The notes below the pieces were generated by a model, which saw nothing but the letters and a program-made list of their open reading frames with translations, did no database searches and was not told where the DNA came from. Shown here one piece after another: positions 25,266-38,391 of a stretch of 64,000 bases of DNA. Location: assembly GCA_965153355.1 (NCBI GenBank), contig OZ231127.1, positions 10,664,001 to 10,728,000 on the forward strand. The letters run 5' to 3'. Source of the DNA: Flaccisagitta enflata (lineage: Eukaryota; Chaetognatha; Sagittoidea; Aphragmophora). Position numbers and translations under genes: made by a program. Each line of letters starts with the position of its first letter. Position 1 is the stretch's first letter.

Positions 25266-25689
25266 ATCGTCCGCACGTGATTGAGGCATCCATGTTCTCG
25301 TGGCCCTTTTTTCATCATTTCAATGTCCTAATTTCCCTTTTGCATATTGCAGCTCTTTCTCTTCCTCTTCTCCTCCCACAATCGCAAAAAAAAAAGATCT
25401 GTTCAAATCTTTAACATAATCCGATATCGACCTACAAAATCACTGTGACAAAAGAAATCATACAAATCAAAGAGATTAGAGCGCAATGTATGATCCTTAA
25501 CTCGTTTGAAGTAATGTTTTGTCTCTGTCTCTCTCGTTCTCTTACTCTGTCACGGTCCCTGTCTCTGTCCCTCCTTCTCTGTCTCTTTCTGTCTTCAACT
25601 TTGTCCCTGTCTCTGTCTCTATTAGCCTCACCCCCTCTTCCGTCCAGCCTCACCAAGACTTCAAGATTGTATGATTCTTTTTTCTTCAT
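25266..25689. other. No gene seen
   Basis: Ends in a CTCTGTCTCTGTC-rich stretch (25518-25622) that is a degenerate CT/GTCT repeat. Confidence 0.4.
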
Positions 25690-25960
25690 CCTCTTCCTAT
25701 CCTTTTTCTCCTAATTTTTTTTTTCCTTTTCTTTTTCTTCTTTTTCCTTTTTTTCCTTTTCTTCTTTTTCCTTTTTTCTTTTTCTTTTTCTTTTTCTTTT
25801 TCTTTTTCTTTTTCTTTTTCTTTTTCTTTTTCTTCTTCTTCTTCTTCTTCTTCTTCTTCTTCTTCATCTTCTTCTTTATCTTCTTCTTCGTCTTCCTCTT
25901 CTTCTTCTTCTTCTTTTTGTTCTTCTTCCTCCTGTTCTTTTTTTTTCGTCTTTTCATTTT
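25690..25960. repeat. (TTTTTC)n and (TTC)n tract
   Basis: About 11 TTTTTC units at 25771-25835 pass into TTC at 25830-25865 and degenerate sequence. Poly-Phe and poly-Lys/Glu frames are artefacts. Confidence 0.95.
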
Positions 25961-26030
25961 CTTTTTTTGAAAACATAAGCAATGGGGAAGAAATCGAAAC
26001 ATTGATAAATCTGCCAAAAATCTCCACTTG

Positions 26031-26147
<117 letters not shown>

Positions 26148-26235
26148 TTGTTGCCCTCCTGCAGGGTTGTGATACGCCTTTGCGTATAAATTGCGTTTTT
26201 GACAACCGTAAAAATGAGAGAAAGTTCGACCTATT

Positions 26236-26699
<464 letters not shown>

Positions 26700-26830
26700 T
26701 TTTTAGTCGCGGACTCGCGACTCTAGAACTTGCTTCGTCGGTCTGTCGGTCAGTCGGTCGGTAACCAAAACAAAATGTAAGCCTTTTCTCGCTATTCCGC
26801 TTCTGAGCGCGTGCGCCTGCCTACCCTCCA
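26700..26830 (-). mobile_element. Head-tail element, tail half only
   Basis: TTTTTAGTCGCGGACTCGCG, ACTCTAGAACTTGC and (GTCG)n, then a diverged interior reaching GCGCCTGCCTACCC. The head motif is not recognisable. Confidence 0.6.
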
Positions 26831-26934
26831 TTTTGCATTTTGACACCCATACCGACCCTCGTTTGATTCAGAATCTTTTTAAAACTGCATGGCACAAAAA
26901 TGTCAAGATGGTAAAAGCAAGAAACCGGCTTTTT

Positions 26935-27041
26935 TTTCGAGAAAGGAAAAAAAAGAAAGAGACAGACAAACAAAGACCGAGACAGAGACAGAGGCAGAGG
27001 CAGAGGACTTAGGACAGAGGTGAGGACAGAGAGAAGAGGAC

Positions 27042-27084
<43 letters not shown>

Positions 27085-27235
27085 AAGCCGAGACAGAGAA
27101 ACTGAGGACAGAGGAAAGAGGACAGAGGAGAGAGAAACAGAGAGAGACAGCAGAAGAACAAAGACAGAGAAACATAGACAGAGACCGGGAGACAGACACT
27201 GAGACCGGGAAACAGACACGGAGACCGGGAAAGAG
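26935..27235. repeat. GA-rich tract with (GA)n core
   Basis: GAGACAGA and GAGGACAGA words, pure GA at 27044-27081, and three GAGACCGGGAAACAGACAC-like units at 27181-27235. Confidence 0.9.
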
Positions 27236-27330
27236 ATTGGTCAGCAAAGATGTTTTCGGGCAAAAATCAATCTGCCAAATCTTTTCCGTGTTGAGGAAGT
27301 CCCCACTCAGCTCTGTTTTGACCAAAAACC

Positions 27331-27448
<118 letters not shown>

Positions 27449-27634
27449 GGAAAATGGACGACTCAAGTCAATGGAGAGTCCAAGTTTTCAAAATAAAGTC
27501 TGTCCACCCTCACCCTCCTCCCCTCAATTTTCACTTCCATCTCACCCCTTCTCTCCTCCGTCCCCCTTCCTTTACCTCCTTCCCCCAATCCTTCAAATCT
27601 TTTTTTCTTTTGTCTACTGAGTTCAATTTTGTAC

Positions 27635-27865
27635 CGACCACAAAGAGGGTTCCAGCAGCAACACCCACAGACCCCACCCCCACTGACCACACACCCACAG
27701 ACCCCACCCTTAGATCCCACACTCTGAGGCCATCGACCACAGAGGGGGTTCCAGCAGCAACACCCACAGACCCCACCCCCACTGACTACACACCCACAGA
27801 CCCCACCCTCAGATCCCACACTCTCAGGCCATCGACCACAGAGGGGGTTCCAACAGCAACACCCA
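27635..27865. repeat. Tandem repeat, about 99-bp unit, 2.3 copies
   Basis: GACCACAGAGGGGGTTCCAG, AACACCCACAGACCCCACCC and CCACACTCTGAGGCCATC recur almost unchanged. The unit length is a multiple of three, so frames stay open, but no homology is recognised. Confidence 0.88.
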
Positions 27866-28162
27866 AAGGCCAAACGTTCTTGAAAATGTCTCTCCATCGC
27901 AGACAGACCAGGAAATTGCCTCAAAACATTGTCTTGAATTGTGGCACCGGTTGGAAAAAAATAATTCTTTAAAGCTTAGCCGAAAGAGAAACCAAAACTT
28001 AGCTACTTTACATTTCTAAGCTCAAGAAACATGATTGCCATTTTTATTCTATCCGTTGTGACATGACAACCTACCATCATTTTGTAATTAGGAACAGAAT
28101 TTGAATTCAAGAGCGAATTATTGCTTATCCACGTGTAATGATGAACGCCGCTGGAAGGGTCT
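27866..28162. other. No feature seen
   Basis: AT-rich sequence up to the next M1 head. Confidence 0.35.
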
Positions 28163-28740
28163 AACTAGTCATCCAAGGATCGCACATGGTCAGCGGTACC
28201 CGATGCCCTGCTTGGGGTGATCAAGTGAAGTAGTGGAGTGAGAGCAGGGCAGCGGCCCTAAAGGGTCGCTGTCCTGTAGGACACAGGGGGGAATTTCCAG
28301 ACGTCCTGAGGGGGAATATAGCAGGCTTAGGAGGTAATTGAGGCGGGTTTGAGGTCTGGGGGGAAGATTTATGCCTGAAGATTAAATTTGAGGTCTGGGG
28401 GCAGGCCTTAGGCAGATTTGAGGCCTGGAGGGCTGATTTGGGGCCTGGAATGCTGATTTGAGGTCTGGAGAGCGGATTTGAGGCCTGGAGAGCTGATTTG
28501 ATGCCTTGAGAGCTGATTTGTGGCCTGGAGAGCTGATTTGAGGCCTGGAGAGCTGATTTGAGGCCTGGAGGGCTAATTTGAGGGCTCAGAGGGCCTAAAT
28601 CAGGCCTGAGAGTGAGGATATGAGGCCTCGATGGCCAACGGGGGGGGACGGACGGAAGGACGGACGGACGGACGGACGTCTGGAAATTTCCCCCTGTGTC
28701 CTACAGGACATCGGCCCTTTGGGGCCGCTGCCCAAAAAAA
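28163..28740 (+). mobile_element. Head-tail element, type M1, complete
   Basis: Head AACTAGTCATCCAAGGATCG, ATGGTCAGCGGTACCCGATG, hairpin GCCCTGCTT...GAGCAGGGC, AGGACACAGGGGGGAATTTC and CAGACGTCCTGAGG. The core (28325-28640) is about 21-bp units of GAGGCCTGGAGAGCTGATTT. Then come a G-run, (GACG)n, GTCTGGAAATTTCCCCC, TACAGGACATCGGCCC and tail GGGGCCGCTGCCCAAAAA. It is one of the cleanest M1 copies, with both inverted repeats. Confidence 0.9.
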
Positions 28741-29210
28741 TGATTTTGGAAAAAGTTAATCTTTTGATTTTTTTTTCTCAAGCTTAAGCGGAAAAGCAAA
28801 AACAATTTCTATCAAAAGGGACTACAAGATAGCAACTCTAATCCTCGATTTTTTATCAGTTTTAAAACAATTAGAGTTGTTGATCAGGTGGGGCTGGGGA
28901 GGGGATTGGGCTAGGGTTGGATGCTATCATCTACGCCGGGCAAACTCTGAACCATGATGGCCGCTGCGAATCAGACCTTAATGGTCAGTGGCTGAAAATT
29001 TTCTTGCATTTGAAAAAAAGAGAAAAAAAATCCTTGAATCAAATGACCAGACAATGAATAGATAGGAACATAGAAGGTCATTTAACTGATTAGACAATGA
29101 ACGCTGAACAGGTTGGGAGATGAGATTGATGTTAATGATATCATGATGGTGATAAGCCGAGGGAGATAAAATGGGAGAATGGGGAAGTGTGGATTACCTG
29201 AATTAGTGTG
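28741..29210. other. No gene seen
   Basis: Mixed sequence. 28880-28990 contains GGGGCTGGGGAGGGGATTGG and CAAACTCTGAACC, faintly like a type D interior. Confidence 0.35.
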
Positions 29211-29215
29211 CAGAA

Positions 29216-29260
<45 letters not shown>

Positions 29261-29430
29261 CAGACAGAGATAGACAGAGACAGACAGAGACAGACAGAGA
29301 TAGATTTTGAAAGGAATGAATGAATAAATGGATGAATGGATGAATGAACCAATGAACGGATGAAAGAACAAATGAATGATTGAATGTATGTGTGAATGAA
29401 TGATTGAATAAATGTGAGTGTGAGTGTGAG
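29211..29430. repeat. (GA)n, (GACA)n and (GAAT)n-type tracts
   Basis: GA at 29216-29240, ACAGACAGAGAT words to about 29305, then AATGAATGGATG words to about 29430. Confidence 0.9.
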
Positions 29431-29513
29431 TGAATGAACAAAAAAAAGAAAAAAGAAAAACAGAAAAAAGGAAAACGGAAAATAGATAAAACAAAAAGAA
29501 AGAAAAAAAGAAA

Positions 29514-29815
<302 letters not shown>

Positions 29816-30117
29816 GGAAAAAATTGACCAGATGAACAGACAAACGCAAGCTTTTTTTGCAATCATAAGTCTCTTGAAGAGTATGTACTATGTATTGCGG
29901 ATTATGAGCAAGTTCAACAAGAACAACATAAAGACAAAAAAAGCGTGACAGTTTGACGGAATGGAGAAGAAGAATGATTGTAAGACAGTAAGATGGTGAG
30001 ATCGTAGGACTGGGAAGAAGACAGACATTAAGACAGTTTGACAGATAGATGGCTAGTCGAAATAAAAGGAAGAGAGAGAGAGGTCAAACTAAGGTCAACC
30101 ACATGGCATGTTAAAGT
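29816..30117. other. No feature seen
   Basis: A-rich, no recognised domain. Confidence 0.35.
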
Positions 30118-30440
30118 GAAGTGGAGTTGGATGAAAAAGAACTGAGAGAAAACGTCCACCCAATGTGATAAAAGAAGAGTTGCGACCAGAAAAAAAGGAT
30201 ACTCACAGTGCTCTAATGAGGATGAAAAAGAACTGAAAGTAAACGTCCTCCCAATATGATAAAAAAAGACTTGCGACCAGAAAAAAAAAGATGCTTACAC
30301 TGTTCTAATGAGGATGAAAAATGACTAAGAGAAAACGTCCACCCAATGTGATAATATAGAGTTGAGGCCTTAAAAAAGTGATGCTCACAGTGTCCAAGTT
30401 GGATAAAAAAGAAGTGAAAGAGAACATCAATTAATTTATT
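30118..30440. repeat. Tandem repeat, about 90-bp unit, about 3.5 copies
   Basis: Units contain GAGGATGAAAAAGAACTGA, AAACGTCCACCCAATGTGAT and TTGCGACCAGAAAAAAA, diverged by about 15% by eye. Confidence 0.87.
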
Positions 30441-31155
30441 GGAAGAAAAGCTCCAAGAAAAAGAAAAAAAATAGCTGAAAAGCGAAAAAACAGGATCTTC
30501 AAATTGTACCATATTACATAGAAAAGAATTGGGTTTGAATTACTTTGTATGAATATATTATATCAAAAAGTCTCATTTATCTGTCCAAAATATGTACACT
30601 TTTAAAAAACCACAGCATCAAAAAATATCTCTATACAGATTGCGGATTCATTCTGTAATCTGTTCATTGTTTCATATGAGATATTTCTAAGACAATCAAA
30701 AATTCCAATTCCTTACATACGAGAATTCAAATATCGCCGCGATTCTTACTTTCAATCTTGTCTTCATAACAACTTCATATGCTCAATTATAAGGAAACTA
30801 TTTGCTTAAACATTGAAGACAAATGAAAAATAAAACTTGTTGTCCTTTCCATAAAAAATAATTTTTCGCTTTCCCCTTGAGCTTTACAAAAAAAAATCAA
30901 AACATAACTTATTCTGAAATTGATAAGAGATGCAGGGTAATACCCCTCTTTTTAGCTGTCACAGCGGCACTCATTTTTGCACATGTCTCATCAGATTTTG
31001 CGCACCACCTTTATCTCTCGGGACCCAGAGGGCGGAGCGCGAACAAACGTAACTTTGGTAGGTGTGGGACCCATAGAGCGAGGTGAGGGCAGGGGGTGAT
31101 GTTTTTGTGGCTTTGAGGATGGAGATATTGTGGGCAAGTGTGGCGCGGTGTTAGA
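30441..31155. other. No gene seen
   Basis: AT-rich sequence with no repeat recognised. A 69-codon frame at 30877-31086 shows no known motif. Confidence 0.35.
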
Positions 31156-31682
31156 CAGTCAGCGGACAAAACACAATAGGTATATGTATCACTCTGCTGA
31201 TTTTGATCCAACCTACTGATGTTGAACAGAATGCTGTAAACAACAACTGGTTGTTAAAATTACAGCCGGCTGTTAAGTTACATAGTTGGCAAAATTCCAA
31301 CTTTCATCAAATAGAATGAGACCTGCAGATTCATGATCCTGATAAAATTCTGAGAAGTTTGATATGTCACACTTAACACTTTTTGTGAGAAATATTTTTT
31401 TAACATTATGTTATAATTAAATTAAACATTGATAAAAAAATTTTATTTTCATATAAAAGTATATGTTGTGACATATCAAACTTCTTAAAATTTCATCAAG
31501 ATTATGAATCTGCAGGTCTCATTCTGTTTGGAGAAAGTTGGATTTTTACCAACTTTGTAACATAACAGCCAGCTGTAATTTCAACAACCAGTTGTTGTTT
31601 ACAGCATTCTGTTCAACATCAGTGGGTTGGATCAAAACCAATGGAGTGATATATATACCTATTGTGTTTTGTCCGCTGACTG
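31156..31682. mobile_element. MITE-like hairpin element, 527 bp
   Basis: Ends CAGTCAGCGGACAAAACACA and, inverted, TGTTTTGTCCGCTGACTG. The complementarity continues for about 230 bp per arm (AACAGAATGCTGTAAACAAC, GAATGAGACCTGCAGATTC, AAGTTTGATATGTCACA) around an AT-rich loop (31380-31440). TA follows the right end (31683-31684); GA precedes the left end. The CAGT ends suggest a Tc1/mariner- or pogo-type MITE with a mutated left TA. Confidence 0.85.
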
Positions 31683-31828
31683 TAGAGGCACTTGCTCTAA
31701 AATGATTTTTGAAAAAAGTATTCATGATTTTTCTCCGGACTTTCATCTACCTAGGTAAGTGGCTTTGTCAAATCTTACATTCATTGTAAAGATTCTAGAT
31801 TCGTATCGGGTTCCCGTGTCCTGTGAGG

Positions 31829-32011
31829 TACAGTTTAATCCCGCTCTAATGGATTTCAAACATTATTTGTTTTTGACAAAATTCTTTAGCTGAATTTTGT
31901 AGCCAATATAGGAAGTGAAAAGAAACAAGTTCAAAGGACTATAAATCTATATCTATTACAGGTGGAATTCCGTTAGTGGCGGGTCCGTTAAAGCAGGACC
32001 GGGTACAGTTT
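31829..32011. mobile_element. Possible pogo-like MITE, degenerate
   Basis: Starts TACAGTTTAATCCCGCTCTA and ends with GTTAGTGGCGGGTCCGTTAA and CCGGGTACAG, weakly inverted. The left end resembles the ends of the pair at 39306 and 40653. Confidence 0.4.
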
Positions 32012-32223
32012 TTATGTCCGAGCCTATAGATTCAGACTCTGTGACAGTGGAGACATAGCTTTTTTTAAAAAGGAAGCAAAGAAGCAAAGAAGCAAAGAAG
32101 CAAAAAAGCGAAAAGGGAGGTCCCCCTTCCCTCTCTCTCTAGCTTGGTTTCAACATTCAAGGGAGACGACGACTGGCCATAAGATTTACTGTCCTCCTAG
32201 CCTTAAGCAAAAAAGGGTGAGCA

Positions 32224-32227
<4 letters not shown>

Positions 32228-32299
<72 letters not shown>
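32228..32299. repeat. (GA)n microsatellite
   Basis: About 72 bp of GA. A short (GAAGCAAA)n tract lies at 32071-32108. Confidence 0.97.
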
Positions 32300-32302
<3 letters not shown>

Positions 32303-32419
32303 CTTTTCTTGGTTCAATGGAATCATCCTCATGCAAAAGAGGCAAAATCAATGGCCTTTGCAAGTGAGACCCCCAAGCGCAGAAAAGACCAACGATCACA
32401 TCGAAACAACCGCCACGAA

Positions 32420-33647
<1,228 letters not shown>

Positions 33648-33683
<36 letters not shown>

Positions 33684-33829
33684 TTAGTTTAGGTTAAGTC
33701 AAGGCACGTCCAAGAAATGGTCCCCCAGCACAGCCGAGGACGTGGAATGGTGCAATAAATAGTGATAAACTGGGCAGCGACACAAGAAGAGAAGGAGGCA
33801 ACCAAAATGAGAGGGAGGCATTGACAAGG

Positions 33830-33872
<43 letters not shown>
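33648..33872. repeat. Two (GA)n tracts
   Basis: GA at 33648-33681 and 33834-33872 with 150 bp of mixed sequence between them. Confidence 0.93.
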
Positions 33873-33874
<2 letters not shown>

Positions 33875-34854
33875 TGATAGGCAGAAATACATCTAAGAAC
33901 GTACAAATCATATACAGACAAAGAGACAGTAAGAGAGACAGTTAGGGACACAGAGATACAGAGAGCGGGAAAAAGAGACAAAGTAAAAGCGACAGATCGC
34001 CACAGACACAAAGAGACAAAGACAGAATCGAGACCGTCAGTGGACGATATGAGCAAAGAATGATTCCAACAAGGTCAAGCGTGGAGCATGTCCTACATAC
34101 TGATGCGCCGAGGCCGAGTTGGCCACATGGAAATCACTCCGCGTCTCAACTCAAGGCTCCGTCTCGTAGTCACATGACCGATGATCGGTCTCAATACCTA
34201 CGGGGATTTCTTTTATTTTGGGCTACAGTATTATTATAGTATTGATTTTTGTTTTATCCCTTTTTTTCTATTAGAAAAGTCAAGTAGTTGTACTTGTAGA
34301 CAACGATTTTGATCGGTCATATTTACTTTCTGTATCGATCAAAGGATGAGATCAATTACCAAAATGAAAATATGGATAAATGTTACGTTAAAAAGATATT
34401 TGTAGCGATGAGAATGAGGAAATTAATTGCTCATTTGTCGCTCTGTTTTTACCGAAAGGTGGCCAAAGAAATAAAACGGATGTGAACGTGTTCTCGCTGT
34501 TGGAAATTATCATCGGATTTTAAAGAGAAAAGAAAAATAGATTCACAGTCAATCGTTTCAGCCTTTTAGGTCATTCTCATTATCAGCTGTTGTTTTTGTA
34601 TGTTTGTTTCTCTCTTGTCAATAAATGCCCTTCATTTCTCTTGTCGGAAAATTCGATATCGTTAAAATGATGGCAATTACGGATATAACGGCAATTACGG
34701 ATCTAGAGGATAACGGATATGACAGTTCTATTTTTACACTTAGTGCCTTATCGCATATTCATCTATTTAATCGATTTAATTGGGGCTTATTCGTTTTGAA
34801 AAAAAATGCCGCTCATGGAAATAAATACCGCTCATGGAAAGTTCTATCACATTC
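33873..34854. other. No gene seen
   Basis: GACAGA-rich start (33915-34030), then about 800 bp of mixed AT-rich sequence. ATTACGGAT(A/C)TA is repeated at 34677 and 34692. No domain recognised. Confidence 0.35.
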
Positions 34855-35019
34855 ACAGAATGACTTAGATTGACTTAAAATGACTTAGTTTACCCTAAAA
34901 AGACTAAAGATGACTTTAAGAAATAAAATTGATAAAAAAAAGTAAAATGGGGACCGACCGACCGACCAACGGACGGACGGACAAAGCGGGGTGTAGAGTC
35001 GCGTGCACGCGACTAAAAA
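34855..35019 (+). mobile_element. Head-tail element, type A, head missing
   Basis: GACTTAGATTGACTTAAAAT words, a (GACC/GACG)n tract at 34952-34982, and tail GGTGTAGAGTCGCGTGCACG with CGACTAAAAA. The GACTTA words match the interior of the copy at 45275-45551 in opposite orientation. Confidence 0.7.
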
Positions 35020-35661
<642 letters not shown>

Positions 35662-35749
35662 GTTTCTCACCTTTGGTTTCCCGCGGCGTTTAGAGAGTGT
35701 TAGTGGATGTAGATGTCAATCATGCGCCGCATCTCGCCGGCAGTCGGCA

Positions 35750-36150
35750 GCCGTCCCTTTTGATGGGGGAGGAAGTGTGGAAAGGAGGGGAGGAAGTTGG
35801 GAGGAAGTGTGGAAAGGGGAGGAGAAAGTGGATTGTCTTGTAAGCAGGTGAAGGAGGAAGACGAGTACTTGAAGGGAGATAGTCCGTCCCGTGTTTTGGG
35901 GTCGTGTCAAAACGGCTATTTATGAAGCTAGTGACACAAAAAATGTGTCATTAACCCATGAAAAATATCGTTACGACACGGCTATTAAGCACCGTTACAA
36001 AACGATCTTTTTTTGGTGTTACAACACTTATGACATGCCACAGTTTTGAAACGCTTTTTTGGGGGGCTTTATACACGCGTTTCATACAACGGGCATACCA
36101 ATGCTAAAAAACTAAATGTAGCTACTATTTTCTTATGTCAAGAGGCCTAC
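35750..36150. repeat. Dispersed repeat, copy 1 (G/A-rich block plus ACG-rich block)
   Basis: GGAAGTTGGGAGGAAGTG, GAGAAAGTGGATTGTCTTG and TAAGCAGGTGAAGG are followed by a region rich in GTTACGA/AAACG words and CGGGCATACCAATGC. The same ingredients in reversed order occur at 59815-60130. Confidence 0.5.
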
Positions 36151-36194
36151 TTTTTGCGTTTCTGAAACGCATAATTGTTAAGTTTTATAACAAC

Positions 36195-36445
36195 AGCATT
36201 TAGTGTTTCAGAAACGGCCTTTTTGGTGTTTCAGAAACGGCCTTTTTGGCGTTTCAGAAATGGCCTTTTTGGCGTTTCAGAAACGCCATTTTTGGCGTTT
36301 CAGAAACGCCATTTTTGGCGTTTCAGAAACGCCATTTTTGGCGTCTCAGAAACGCTATTTTTGGCAATTCAGAAACACCATTTTTGGCGATTCAGGAACG
36401 CCAATTTTTGCGATTCAGAAACACCATTTTTGGCATTTCATAAAC
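36195..36445. repeat. Minisatellite, 23-bp palindromic unit, about 11 copies
   Basis: Unit GGCGTTTCAGAAACGCC plus ATTTTT, counted as 23 bp. Each unit can fold as a short hairpin. Outer copies are diverged and the central three or four are identical. Frames translate as a Phe/Arg-rich repeat. Confidence 0.93.
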
Positions 36446-36564
36446 ACTACAATGTGAAGGAATGAAAAACTACTTACAAGCGTTTGATAAACGCAAAAGA
36501 AGATTTTTTTTGAAGCGCTCATTCTTAATGTAAAAAAAAATGATATGTTTTGACCAGAAAAGAT

Positions 36565-36684
36565 AGCCAATACCAGTCCCAGACGGGTGGGCAGGAAATA
36601 CTTGTTTTTTCCACTTGTGCACACAGAGTAACAGATTGACTGATGGATGGACAAAGCCTCTTATAGAGAAGCCAATCCGCAACT
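36565..36684 (+). mobile_element. Head-tail element, type B, head truncated
   Basis: AGCCAATACCAGTCCCAGAC, GGGTGGGCAGG, CCACTTGTGCACACAGAG, a short (GATG)n tract and tail CCTCTTATAGAGAAGCC with AATCCGCAACTA. The tail abuts the next type A head with no A-run between them. Confidence 0.72.
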
Positions 36685-36899
36685 AACAAGGCCAGATACA
36701 GGGCTACCCTGGTCATGTGCGGGTGGTCAGGGGCCATATTTGAGGTCAGGGGAGCATTTGAGCAGAAGCGGCATGCCAAAAAACCACATAAATGCTGAAA
36801 AGTAAAGTGTAATTCAAGGACCAATAGATGAATGGATGGATGGATGGATGGACAGACTGACAAAGCAGGATGTAGAGTCGCGTAGCACGCGACTAAAAA
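36685..36899 (+). mobile_element. Head-tail element, type A, complete
   Basis: Head AACAAGGCCAGATACAGGGC, GGTCAGGGGCCATATTTGAG, (GGAT)n at about 36832-36851 and tail GTAGAGTCGCGTAGCACGCG with ACTAAAAA. The (GACG)n tract is replaced by GGAT units. Confidence 0.83.
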
Positions 36900-37007
36900 C
36901 AAGTAGCATACTCAAGAGGAGGAAGGCAATGGATCCTCATTTTGCTTAAGAACACGGCCAGAGACATTGGCTACCTAGTTGCGTGCTGGTGGGCACGGGC
37001 AGTGATA

Positions 37008-37112
37008 GACAAGTCATCCAAGGATTACACATGGTCAGCGATGCCCGATGCCACGCTTGGAGTGATCAGCTGAAGAAGTAGAGTGAGAGCAAAAGGGCCG
37101 ATGTCTTGCTGC
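37008..37112 (+). mobile_element. Head-tail element, type M1, head fragment
   Basis: ACAAGTCATCCAAGGATTAC, ATGGTCAGCGATGCCCGATG, GAGTGATCAGCTGAAG and AAAAGGGCCGATGTC. It lacks the hairpin arm, core and tail. Confidence 0.7.
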
Positions 37113-37265
37113 GTCCAGAGAAAAAAAAACGCTTCTGTAAATCTCTTTAAGGAAAAAAAGTTGATTTTTTGTTTTCAAAGAAAAATGAAATGATTCCTTT
37201 TGTTAGCTTTATCTTTACTCATTTTTTTTTTCAACTAAGGTGATTCACCTTGCAAGATTATAGCT

Positions 37266-37498
37266 TCTAGTCACATGCTACACCCTGCTTTATTGGTTGG
37301 TCAGTTGGTCCATCGATCACCTTCTTCTCCTTCTCCAACCCCAAGTCTCAGTCTCAAGGCCCAAATTCCAGTCTTGAGGCTCAAATCCTAGTCTCAAGGC
37401 CCAAATTCCAGTCTCAAGGCCCAATTCCTAGCCTCAAGGCTGGTATTTGGGCTGACTGAATTTTAGGGGGCGGAGAAGAAGAGAAGAAGGAAGGAGAA
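37266..37498 (-). mobile_element. Type A tail joined to a type M2-like core fragment
   Basis: TTCTAGTCACATGCTACACC, GGTTGGTCAGTTGG and GTCC units, then a CTT-rich spacer and about six core units of CAAGGCCCAAATTCCAGTCT, and a GGAGAAGAAG spacer. Head and tail of the M2 part are missing. Confidence 0.6.
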
Positions 37499-37912
37499 AA
37501 CAGGTCGCCCAAAGGGCAATATGTGGTCAGCGATACCGTTGCCCTGCTTTATGATTGTGAGTTGAGGAAGCAGGGCAGCAGCAAGGGCAGCGGCCTGAGA
37601 ACAAGGGGACAAGTCCTGTAGAACACAGGGGGACTTTTGTTCATCCATCCGTTCATCCGTCCATCCATCTGTCCGTCAGTCCGTCCCCCCAAGCCCTCTC
37701 AGGCATAAAATCTGCCCTAACAGGCCTGAAATCTGCCCTCTCAAGCCTTGATTATGCCCTTTCAAGCCTTGAATCTGCCTGAGAAGACAGCTTACAGGCC
37801 CAATACGTGTGAAAGCATAATTCATTGACCCCTTTGGGGCTGCTGCCCTGCCTTCCCTTCAACTCCATTCAGGGCAAGGGTACCATTGACCATCTAACGC
37901 TTTTGTGGACTA
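37499..37912. mobile_element. Chimeric head-tail element with two heads (M3 left, M2 right)
   Basis: The left end is an M3 head (AACAGGTCGCCCAAAGGGCA, ATGTGGTCAGCGATACCG) with (GTCC)n. The core is CTCAGGC(A)TAAAATCTGCC units. The right end is an M2 head in opposite orientation (GTGAAAGCATAATTCATTG, CTGCTGCCC, ACCATCTAACGCTTTTG, ending GGACTA). Every other complete copy has one head and one A5 tail. Confidence 0.75.
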
Positions 37913-37917
37913 TGCAC

Positions 37918-38330
37918 TTTTTGGGCAGCGGCCCCAAAGGGCCGATGTCCTGTAGGACACAGAGGTGAATTTCTATATGCTTCTCGAGTCTCAAATTCCC
38001 GTTGAATAAATGGTAAAATGGCAAAATACAAACTTCCCATTGAATAACATTGAAAATTCAAAGAAAGCAAAAAAATGTATCTTTCCCATTCAGTAACATA
38101 GAAAATAAATGAAAAATTGAAAAAATGGAAAATTCTCATTGAATATCATGGAAAATTGCCACCAAGGCCTCAAATATGCCCTCTCAGGACGTATGGAAAT
38201 TCACCCCTGTGTCCTAGAGGACATCGACCCTTTGGGGCCACTGCCCTGCTCTCACTCCACTTCTTCAACTGCTCACTCCAAGCAGGGCATCCAGTACCGC
38301 GGACCATGTGTGATCCTTGGATGACTTGTT
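37918..38330 (-). mobile_element. Head-tail element, type M1 with alternative core
   Basis: Tail at left (TTTTTGGGCAGCGGCCCCAA, AGGACACAGAGGTGAATTTC). The core is built of CCCATTGAATAACAT(G)GAAAATT units of about 50-60 bp, three copies, not the usual 20-mer. Right repeat GACGTATGGAAATTCACCCC, hairpin, GTACCGCGGACCATGTG and head CTTGGATGACTTGTT at 38330. Confidence 0.83.
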
Positions 38331-38391
38331 CTAGCCGTGTGCTTTGTCACTCTACACCCCGCTATGTTGGTCCATCGGTTGGTCTGTCCCC
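38331..38391 (-). mobile_element. Head-tail element, type A, tail fragment
   Basis: CTAGCCGTGTGCTTTGTCAC, TCTACACCCCGC and GGTCCATCGGTTGGTC. It is 61 bp, squeezed between the M1 head at 38330 and the M2 tail at 38392. Confidence 0.6.
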
